Positions 23,347-29,605 of a stretch of 29,605 nucleotides of DNA are shown piece by piece. Positions within the stretch are counted from its first letter, which is position 1, and each line of letters starts with the position of its first letter. The notes beneath the pieces are model-generated. The model saw only the letters and a list, made by a program, of their open reading frames with translations. It was not told the DNA's origin and did not search any database. The position numbers and the translations under genes are program-made. Source of the DNA: CAYOXD01 sp964407825 (GTDB lineage: Bacteria; Desulfobacterota; Desulfobacteria; Desulfobacterales; JAFDDL01); the NCBI GenBank assembly GCA_964407825.1, contig CAYOXD010000025.1, forward strand, positions 1 to 29,605, written 5' to 3'.

Positions 23347-24900
23347 TTGAAGATCGTTTCAGTTTCCGGAAACTCGGATCACAATGGAACTGCCGGTCGG
23401 CTGGGCGGCCTGCTGGCGGCGGGGCTGCTGCTCCTATGGCTGGCGGCCGGCTGCACGGTGGGACCGGATTATCACCCGCCCAACCCCTCTGTGCCCCACA
23501 GGTGGGATGCTGCTTCCCAGGAGGGACTCGGCGCCGGCCCGGCCAAGATAGCCAATTGGTGGACCGTTTTCCACGACCCTGAGTTGCAACGCCTCATCAC
23601 CCGGGCCGTGAGCGCAAACTGGGACCTGGCCGCGGCCGAAGCCCGGGTGCGCGAGGCGCGCGCCCAGTGGCGGGCGGCGGGCGTGCCGGCCTGGCCGGAG
23701 CTGACGGCCGGCGGCAGCTACCAGCGGGTGCGACAGAGCGCCAAGACCCCATCGAGCTCCAGTGGACAGGTGCGAAACCTCTTTCAAGCGGGGTTCGATG
23801 CCCTATGGGAGGTCGATCTTTTCGGCGGCGTTCGCAGGTCCGTCCAGGAGGCAAGAGCCCAGGTGCAGGCCTCCGAGGAGAGCCGGCGGGATGTCCTGGT
23901 GAGCCTGGTGGCCGAGGTGGCCACCAACTACCTGGTGCTGCGGGGCACCCAGCGCCGCCTGGCAATCGCCCGGGACAGCATCCGGCTCCAGAAGGATACC
24001 GTGGCGCTGACCCGGGGGAGATTCCAGGCAGGCCTTGGCAGCAGGCTCGAAGAGGTGCAGGCCGAAGCCCTCCTGGCCGGCACCGAGGCCAAGGTGCCGA
24101 CCCTGGAGACCGCCGTCCGGCAGGCGATCCACCGGCTGGGTGTGTTGACGGGGCGTGACCCCGGTGCCCTTCTTAAAGAGCTTCTGGCACCGGCGGCCAT
24201 CCCCCTGCCGCCGGCGGTGGTGCCCGTGGGGATTCCATCGGATCTGCTGCGCCGAAGGCCCGACGTCCGCCGGGCCGAGCGTCTCCTGGCGGCGGCCACG
24301 GCCGGTATCGGCGTCGCCGTGGCGGATCTTTTCCCCCGGTTTTCCATCACCGGCTCCCTGGGGCTTCAGGGGGGGGCGATCAGCGATTTTTCGACACTCC
24401 AGAGCCGATTCTGGAGTTTTGGGCCCTCGGTCAGCTGGCCCGTTTTCGATGCGGGAGCGGCCCGGGCCGCCGTCCAGGTGCGGACGGCCCGACAGGAAGA
24501 GGCGCTGGCCGTCTATCAGGGAACGGTGCTGACCAGCCTCGAGGAGGCGGAAAATGCCATGGTTGCCTATGGCAAGGCCCGGGAGGGCAGCCGGGCCCTT
24601 TCAAGGGCCGTCAAGACCACCCGGGAGTCCGCCGATATCGCTCTCGAACTCTACCGCAAGGGGCTGGTGGACTTTCTCAATGTGCTCCAGAGCCAGCTGG
24701 CCCTGTACCAGGTGAGGGACCAGTACGTGCAGAGCCGGCAGGAGGTGGGTACTTCCCTCGTTGCGCTTTACAAGGCCTTGGGCGGTGGTTGGCGGGAGAC
24801 CGGGCGGCAAGATCAATCGACCGGTGAGGTGCCCCGGGGAGGGAAGGGCAACAAGGAGTATGGGAGGGGAAGAGGTGTTGAAGTCGAATCTGGAAGGTAA
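23347..24900 (+). CDS. Outer-membrane efflux lipoprotein, NodT family (second copy)
   Basis: This is a second TolC/OprM-type channel, about 517 residues, clearly homologous to the preceding gene (GPDYHPP, SANWDLAAAEARVREARAQ, LWEVDLFGGVRR, PSDLLRRRPDVRRAE, KGLVDFLNVLQSQ). TTG 23347 was chosen because AGGGAG (23335-23340) lies 6 bases upstream. It opens a clean lipoprotein signal with lipobox LAAGC and C36. Residues after GGGWRETG (about the last 35) form a polar tail that is homologous, in another frame, to the untranslated sequence behind the first copy. It overlaps the adaptor gene that follows by 26 bases, so it is probably the channel of the RND pump. Confidence 0.85.
   Translation: MKIVSVSGNSDHNGTAGRLGGLLAAGLLLLWLAAGCTVGPDYHPPNPSVPHRWDAASQEGLGAGPAKIANWWTVFHDPELQRLITRAVSANWDLAAAEARVREARAQWRAAGVPAWPELTAGGSYQRVRQSAKTPSSSSGQVRNLFQAGFDALWEVDLFGGVRRSVQEARAQVQASEESRRDVLVSLVAEVATNYLVLRGTQRRLAIARDSIRLQKDTVALTRGRFQAGLGSRLEEVQAEALLAGTEAKVPTLETAVRQAIHRLGVLTGRDPGALLKELLAPAAIPLPPAVVPVGIPSDLLRRRPDVRRAERLLAAATAGIGVAVADLFPRFSITGSLGLQGGAISDFSTLQSRFWSFGPSVSWPVFDAGAARAAVQVRTARQEEALAVYQGTVLTSLEEAENAMVAYGKAREGSRALSRAVKTTRESADIALELYRKGLVDFLNVLQSQLALYQVRDQYVQSRQEVGTSLVALYKALGGGWRETGRQDQSTGEVPRGGKGNKEYGRGRGVEVESGR
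24811..24829 (+). repeat. Duplicated post-gene sequence, copy 2
   Basis: GATCAATCGACCGGTGAGG is the second copy of the sequence at 23254-23272. Here it is inside the reading frame of the second outer-membrane factor and encodes part of its C-terminal tail, whereas in copy 1 it spans a stop codon and runs into the spacer. Confidence 0.6.
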
Positions 24901-26083
24901 GGGAAGGCACGGCAGGCGGCTGCGGGCAGTCGTCGGTCCGGGCCTCTTCGCGTGGATGCTCCTGGCATCTGTCATATGCCTGCTGACCGGGTGCTCGGGG
25001 GATGCCCCGGGAAACCGGGGGGGCCATGGGGGGCACGGGGCCGGCGTCCTGCCGGTGACGGTGGCGACGGTGAAGGTTCAAAACATTCCCATCGAGCTTC
25101 AGGCCGTGGGCACGGCGACGGCCTATACCACGGTGACGGTTCGTGCCCAGGTGGAAGGGCAGGTGACGGCGGTCCACCTCAAGGAGGGCCAGTGTGTGCG
25201 CGCCGGCGAGCTTCTCTTCAGCATCGACCGCCGGCCCTTCGAGGTCCAGCTCGATCGGATGCAGGCCAACCTTGAAAAGGACAAGGCCCAGCTCGAAAAT
25301 GCCCGCAACCTGCTCCAGCGGAACGCCGCCGTGGTGGAAAAGGGCTACGTCTCAAGGGAACAGTACGATCAGGCCGCAGCCAGCGTCCGGACCCTTGCGG
25401 CAGCGGTTCAGGCAGACTCGGCCGCGGTGGAAAACGCGAAGATCCAACTTTCCTACTGCGCCATCCGATCGCCCATAGACGGCTGCGCAGGGGAAATCTT
25501 TGTGGACCGGGGTAACGTGGTAAAGGCCAATGACCCGGATCATCCCCTGGTGGTGATCCGGCAGATCCGACCCATCTACGTGAGATTTTCCGTTCCGGAG
25601 CGCTATCTCCCGGACATCCGCAAGCATTGGGCCGCGGGCGATCTGGCCGTCCTGGCGAGCCCCGCGGGCCATCGGGGAAAGCCCTTCCAGGGAGCCTTGT
25701 CCTTCCTGGACAACAGCGTCAATGCCGCCACCGGCACCATCCTGCTGAAAGCCACCTTCGCCAATGCAGACCAGGCCCTCTGGCCGGGCCAGTACGTGAC
25801 TGTCATCCTGAAGCTCGCCACCGAGCCCCATGCCGTGGTGGTGCCGTCCCAGGCCGTTCAGACGGGTCAGAACGACCGATACGTCTTTATCCTGGATCCC
25901 GGTGATAGGGTGAGCTACCGGCCCGTCACGGTGGGTCGTACCGTAGCGGGCGAGACGGTCGTCTCCAAGGGTGTGCGGCCCGGCGACCGGGTGGTCACCG
26001 ATGGCCAGTTGCGCCTCTTCGAGGGGGCGAAGGTCACCATTGTGACCGGCCTGAATAGTGGGGCGGAGGAACAGGTCCCATGA
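24875..26083 (+). CDS. RND efflux periplasmic adaptor lipoprotein (MdtA/AcrA type)
   Basis: An RND-type membrane fusion protein of about 402 residues that would bridge the pump and an outer-membrane channel. The signal peptide ends at lipobox LLTGC (C40). The mature N-terminus has an unusual Gly/His stretch, GNRGGHGGHGAG. The lipoyl half-motifs (TVRAQVEGQVTAVHLKEGQ and CAIRSPIDGCAGEIFVDRGN) flank a coiled coil (about 125-185); beta-barrel and membrane-proximal domains follow. GTG 24875 was chosen because GGAGG (24863-24867) is 7 bases upstream; TTG 24878 and ATG 24860 are alternatives. It overlaps the preceding gene by 26 bases and the RND gene by ATGA. Confidence 0.87.
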   Translation: MLKSNLEGKGRHGRRLRAVVGPGLFAWMLLASVICLLTGCSGDAPGNRGGHGGHGAGVLPVTVATVKVQNIPIELQAVGTATAYTTVTVRAQVEGQVTAVHLKEGQCVRAGELLFSIDRRPFEVQLDRMQANLEKDKAQLENARNLLQRNAAVVEKGYVSREQYDQAAASVRTLAAAVQADSAAVENAKIQLSYCAIRSPIDGCAGEIFVDRGNVVKANDPDHPLVVIRQIRPIYVRFSVPERYLPDIRKHWAAGDLAVLASPAGHRGKPFQGALSFLDNSVNAATGTILLKATFANADQALWPGQYVTVILKLATEPHAVVVPSQAVQTGQNDRYVFILDPGDRVSYRPVTVGRTVAGETVVSKGVRPGDRVVTDGQLRLFEGAKVTIVTGLNSGAEEQVP

Positions 26084-29000
26084 ACATTTGCGGGCCCTTT
26101 ATCCGACGGCCGGTGATGACGACGCTGCTCATGGTGGGGCTGCTCCTATTCGGGGTGGCGGCCTACCATCTGCTGCCGGTCAGCGAATTGCCCAATGTGG
26201 ATTTTCCGACCCTGCAGGTGAGCGCCGGGCTGCCGGGCGCAAGCCCGGAGACCATGGCCTCGTCCGTTGCCACGCCCCTGGAGCGGGAGTTTTCCACCAT
26301 CGCGGGGCTCGACTCCATGACCTCCACCAGCGCCCAGGGCACCACCCAGATCACCCTGCAGTTCGCCATGGATCGGAGCCTGGACGGCGCGGCCCAGGAT
26401 GTCATGGCGGCCATCTCCCGGGCGCAGCGGCTCCTGCCACCCGAGATGCCCAATCCCCCCTCCTTCCGGAAGGTCAATCCGGCCGAGCAGCCCATCCTGT
26501 ATGTGGCCTTGAGCTCCAAGATCCTGCCCCTTTCAACGGTGGATGAATACGCCGAAACCCTCATGGCCCAGCGGATCTCCATGGTCAACGGCGTGGCCCA
26601 GGTGGAGGTCCACGGCGCCCAGAAGTACGCCGTGCGGATACAGGTCAATCCCAACACCTTGAGCGCCATGGGCATCGGGATCGACGAGGTGGAAAAGGCC
26701 ATCTCCGGGGCCAACGTGAACCTGCCCACGGGAACCCTCTACGGCCGGCACAAGGCCTTCACGGTCATGGCCACGGGCCAGCTGAACGATGCCAAGGCCT
26801 ACCGGCCGCTCATCATCGCCTACCGAAAGGGCTCTCCCATCTATCTCGATCAGCTGGGCCGCGTCATCGATAGCGTGGAGGACGACAAGAGCGCCAGCTG
26901 GTACAACAACACCCGGGCCATCGTTCTGGCCATCCAGCGTCAGCCCGGCACCAACACGATCCAGGTGGTGGATGCCGTAAAGGCTCTTCTTCCCACCTTC
27001 AGGGCCCAGATCCCCGGCTCGGTGGACCTGAACATCCTCTATGACCGCTCCGAGTCCATCCGGAACTCCATCGACGATCTGCAGTACACCCTGCTGGTCA
27101 GCATCGCTCTGGTGGTCCTGGTGATCTTTCTCTTCTTGCGGAAGCTGTCGGCCACCCTCATTCCCAGCCTGGCCATCCCCCTCTCGCTCATCGGGACCTT
27201 CACGGTGATGCATCTTTGCGGGTACAGCCTGGACAATCTGTCCCTCATGGCCCTGACGCTCTGCGTCGGATTCGTGGTGGATGACGCCATCGTCATGCTG
27301 GAAAACATCGTGCGCCATCTGGAGATGGGAAAGGGCAGGCTCCAGGCGGCCTTTGACGGCGCCCGGGAGATCGGGTTCACCATCGTGTCCATGACCCTCT
27401 CGCTGATGGCCGTCTTCATTCCGATATTCTTCATGGGCGGCATCATGGGGCGGCTCCTGCACGAGTTCGCGGTCACCATCGGGGTGGCCATCCTCGTTTC
27501 CGGCGTGGTATCCCTGACCCTCTCGCCCATGCTCTGCAGCCGTTTCCTGAAATCCCATGCGCAGGAGGGGCCCCACGGACGGCTCTACAGATGGTCGGAG
27601 GGCGTTTTCGACGGCATGCTGGGGCTCTATCGCAACAGCCTGACCGTCACCCTGCGCCACGGCCGGCTGATGATGGCCCTATTCGTTCTGTTGCTGGCCG
27701 CGGCGGTCTACCTTTTCATCATCATCCCCAAGGATTTCATCCCCGCCGAGGATACCGGCCGCATCTTCGGCATGACCGAGGCCTCCCAGGGCATCTCCTT
27801 CGACAGCATGGTTCGCCACCAGCGGGCTGTGGCAAAGATCGTCAGCGAGGACCCCGCGGTCCAGGAGTTCATGTCCGCCGTGGGCGGCGGCGGCCACCAC
27901 GCCGCCGCCGCCAATACGGGCCGAATCTTCATGCATTTAAAGCCGCGCTCCCAGCGGGCCCCCGTGGGCCAGGTCATCCAGCGTCTGCGAAAGAAACTTT
28001 CCAGGATTCCGGGCATCGGCGTCTACCTTCAAAATCCGCCGGCGATCCGTCTCGGCGGGCATCTCACCAAGAGCCTCTACCAGTACACCCTCCAGGGCCC
28101 GGATATCGACGCCCTTTACCGGTGGGCCCCCAGGGTGGAATCGGCCCTCAAGAAGCTGCCCGCACTGGAGGATGTGACGAGCGATGTCCAGATATCCAGT
28201 CCTCAGCTCAATGTCTCCATCGACCGGGACAAGGCCACGGTCCTCGGGGTGACGGCCGAGCAGATCGAAAACGCCCTCTACAGCGCCTACGGTTCCCGGC
28301 AGGTGTCCACCATCTACGCACCCAACAACGAGTACGAGGTGATTCTCGAGGTGGCCCCGCGGTTCCAGCGGGACCCGGCCGCGCTCTCGCTTCTGTACAT
28401 CCGCTCATCGGACGGAAAGCTCATCCCCCTCGACACGGTGGCCCACGTGGTACCGACCGTGGGACCGCTCACCGTGACCCATACCGGCCAGCTTCCCTCC
28501 GTGACACTCTCCTTCAACCTGCGGCCGGGCGTGGCCCTGGGCGATGCCATCGACAGCATCCATGCCGCCGTGGGAAAACTCGGGGTGCCCGCCGGGATCA
28601 TCACCAGCTTCCAGGGGACAGCCCAGGAGTTCCAAAAATCCATGGCGGGCATGTGGATGCTGCTGGTCATGGCGATCGTGGTGATCTACATCGTGCTGGG
28701 GATCCTCTACGAGAGCTTCATCCACCCCCTGACCATTCTGTCCGGCCTGCCGTCGGCCGGCGTGGGCGCGCTTCTCACCCTGCTGCTCTTCAAAACGGTT
28801 CTGAGCATCTACGCCTTCGTGGGGATCATCATGCTCATCGGCATCGTGAAGAAAAACGCCATCATGATGATCGATTTCGCCCTGGCCGCCCAGCGGGAGA
28901 AAGGACTCTCACCGGCCGAGGCTATCTTTCAGGGCTGCATCCTTCGCTTCCGGCCCATCATGATGACCACCATGGCGGCCCTGATGGGGACGCTTCCCAT

Positions 29001-29184
29001 CGCCCTGGGGTTTGGGGCCGGGGCCGAGGCGCGACAGCCCCTGGGCCTGGCGGTCGTGGGAGGACTGGTGGTCTCTCAGTTTCTGACCCTCTATATCACC
29101 CCTGTCATCTACCTCTACCTGGATTCCCTTCAGCGCCTCTTCAGGCGACGCCGCGGCGATGCCGTCTCCCCGGCGATGCAATGA
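26080..29184 (+). CDS. RND-family efflux pump permease (MdtB/MdtC/AcrB-like)
   Basis: The 1034-residue inner-membrane pump drives export with the proton gradient. The layout is the usual HAE1 duplication: helix 1 (TTLLMVGLLLFGVAAYHLLP), a periplasmic porter and docking loop (about 35-330), six helices, a second periplasmic loop (about 555-860) and the last helices. The proton-relay residues are in place: D401 and D402 in VVDDAIVMLENI, K925 in VKKNAIMMIDFA and T963 in RPIMMTTMAA. The second loop contains a Gly/His segment, GGGGHHAAAAN. The start overlaps the adaptor stop (ATGA). It completes a tripartite RND set with the two genes before. The wording of the N-terminus favours the MdtB/C subgroup; substrate unknown. 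Confidence 0.92.
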   Translation: MNICGPFIRRPVMTTLLMVGLLLFGVAAYHLLPVSELPNVDFPTLQVSAGLPGASPETMASSVATPLEREFSTIAGLDSMTSTSAQGTTQITLQFAMDRSLDGAAQDVMAAISRAQRLLPPEMPNPPSFRKVNPAEQPILYVALSSKILPLSTVDEYAETLMAQRISMVNGVAQVEVHGAQKYAVRIQVNPNTLSAMGIGIDEVEKAISGANVNLPTGTLYGRHKAFTVMATGQLNDAKAYRPLIIAYRKGSPIYLDQLGRVIDSVEDDKSASWYNNTRAIVLAIQRQPGTNTIQVVDAVKALLPTFRAQIPGSVDLNILYDRSESIRNSIDDLQYTLLVSIALVVLVIFLFLRKLSATLIPSLAIPLSLIGTFTVMHLCGYSLDNLSLMALTLCVGFVVDDAIVMLENIVRHLEMGKGRLQAAFDGAREIGFTIVSMTLSLMAVFIPIFFMGGIMGRLLHEFAVTIGVAILVSGVVSLTLSPMLCSRFLKSHAQEGPHGRLYRWSEGVFDGMLGLYRNSLTVTLRHGRLMMALFVLLLAAAVYLFIIIPKDFIPAEDTGRIFGMTEASQGISFDSMVRHQRAVAKIVSEDPAVQEFMSAVGGGGHHAAAANTGRIFMHLKPRSQRAPVGQVIQRLRKKLSRIPGIGVYLQNPPAIRLGGHLTKSLYQYTLQGPDIDALYRWAPRVESALKKLPALEDVTSDVQISSPQLNVSIDRDKATVLGVTAEQIENALYSAYGSRQVSTIYAPNNEYEVILEVAPRFQRDPAALSLLYIRSSDGKLIPLDTVAHVVPTVGPLTVTHTGQLPSVTLSFNLRPGVALGDAIDSIHAAVGKLGVPAGIITSFQGTAQEFQKSMAGMWMLLVMAIVVIYIVLGILYESFIHPLTILSGLPSAGVGALLTLLLFKTVLSIYAFVGIIMLIGIVKKNAIMMIDFALAAQREKGLSPAEAIFQGCILRFRPIMMTTMAALMGTLPIALGFGAGAEARQPLGLAVVGGLVVSQFLTLYITPVIYLYLDSLQRLFRRRRGDAVSPAMQ

Positions 29185-29255
29185 AATGGCCTGGAAAAGA
29201 GCCGATCAGCCTGTTGCCAACTCCCTTTCGCCGTTCCCTCCGGGAGGATTCAATA

Positions 29256-29477
29256 ATGAATGAAAACATTAGAACGGTCATTATCGCACCAATGACATCC
29301 GCAACAAAGGAATATCCTACCAGAGTCTCCTGCCGGTTTAGAAATAAAACAGGCCAAATTATATTAGACCAGATTAGAACGATAGATAAATCACGACTTA
29401 TAAAAAGACTTGGGACAATTGACTCAAAGGCTCAATTGGACGTTGTTTCAGTTTTGCAGCGTATGTTTGCATTTTAG
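29256..29477 (+). pseudogene. 5'-truncated MazF/PemK-family toxin fragment
   Basis: The 73 codons from ATG 29256 match the C-terminal two thirds of MazF/PemK endoribonuclease toxins: IRTVIIAPMTS, YPTRVSCRF, GQIILDQIRTIDKSRL and the final VLQRMFAF. The first 40-45 residues of the family (the RGDIY or GDIVWV strand with its conserved Arg, and RPCLV) are absent; the in-frame sequence upstream bears no likeness to them. No antitoxin gene is next to it. The fragment is AT-rich in contrast to the efflux operon, suggesting foreign origin. GGAGG (29243-29247) happens to lie 8 bases before the ATG, so a short product might still be made, but an active toxin is unlikely. Confidence 0.7.
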
Positions 29478-29543
29478 CTACCCTCGCCGAAGTCCTCAAA
29501 GGCCTCGTTTCCAGGGGCGTCATCCGGGGCCGAATCGGATCCC

Positions 29544-29605
29544 CTATTCCTTTTCACGGCTGGAGCCGATGCGGTCCTTCTTGAAACGCGGGTTGGCACC
29601 AGTTT
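29544..29605 (-). other. Possible 3' end of a gene entering from the right edge
   Basis: On the minus strand a frame ending at TAG (29544-29546) reads GANPRFKKDRIGSSREKE, with codon use like the neighbouring genes. Another frame stays open to 29474 but uses more rare codons. Too short to identify, and it may be chance. Confidence 0.2.

Noticed and set aside
25700..25760. Hydrophilic repeats of GCC/GGC triplets throughout the efflux genes as possible tandem repeats
   Set aside because: Explained by codon bias of a GC-rich genome; no repeat unit extends beyond a few codons.
27591..29477. Very long plus-strand frame ending in the MazF fragment
   Set aside because: Its first 550 codons are an out-of-frame reading of the RND gene; only the part from 29256 has family likeness.
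29474..29605. Alternative 43-codon minus-strand frame reaching 29474 at the right edge
   Set aside because: Rare Arg codons and unbalanced composition; the shorter frame ending at 29544 looks more natural, and neither can be identified.

Overview
The window is GC-rich DNA, densely packed with operons. It looks like a chromosome segment from a Gram-negative deltaproteobacterium-type organism (Desulfobacterota, perhaps the Desulfosarcina/Desulfobacter group). The basis is the gene mix: a cheW-cheR-cheB-cheD block, a MoxR/DUF58/SpoIIM/RDD cluster, an acetyl-CoA hydrolase/transferase fused to GNAT, and NodT-type outer-membrane lipoproteins. The lineage is an inference; there is no rRNA or other marker gene here. 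No tRNA, rRNA, CRISPR array or intact insertion sequence was seen. No gene-free stretch exceeds 300 bases: the longest are 3140-3363 and 17197-17415, and both carry regulatory-looking sequence.

Layout. (1) 15-3139: the end of a chemotaxis operon, cheW, cheR, cheB, cheD, all on +. (2) 3364-13277: a ten-gene + strand operon joined mostly by ATGA stop/start overlaps. Its first half encodes small zinc-binding membrane proteins and an RDD protein with a GYF_2-like front end. Its second half is the recognisable set DUF4129 protein, DUF4350-like protein, MoxR AAA+ ATPase, DUF58 protein, SpoIIM-like protein and a second RDD protein. An assembly gap of exactly 100 N lies inside the DUF58 gene. (3) 13267-13563 (-): a small winged-helix-like regulator, convergent with the operon and overlapping its end. 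(4) 13705-16391: an acetyl-CoA hydrolase/transferase-GNAT fusion overlapping rsmG, closed by a good intrinsic terminator. (5) 16480-17196 (-): a SAM-dependent O-methyltransferase. (6) 17416-29184: an eight-gene efflux operon. A TetR/CecR-like repressor is followed by a MacA-like adaptor, an ABC ATPase, an ABC permease, two consecutive outer-membrane factors, an RND adaptor lipoprotein and an RND pump. A 12-bp perfect inverted repeat embracing the tetR promoter is the probable operator. (7) 29256-29477: an AT-rich, 5'-truncated MazF/PemK toxin fragment, then the window edge.

How the genes work together. CheR and CheB methylate and demethylate receptors, CheD deamidates them, and CheW couples them to CheA; CheA and the receptors are not in the window. 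The MoxR cluster most likely forms a membrane-associated AAA+ assembly or quality-control system whose substrate is unknown. The efflux operon encodes one ABC-type and one RND-type tripartite pump under a single repressor. Sequence left behind both outer-membrane-factor genes suggests that part of this operon grew by tandem duplication.

The items most worth following up are the zinc-module/MoxR operon, the dual-pump operon with its operator and duplication scar, the Gln in place of the expected catalytic Glu in the CoA-transferase fusion, the hexamer-rich inverted repeat after rsmG, and the MazF remnant.
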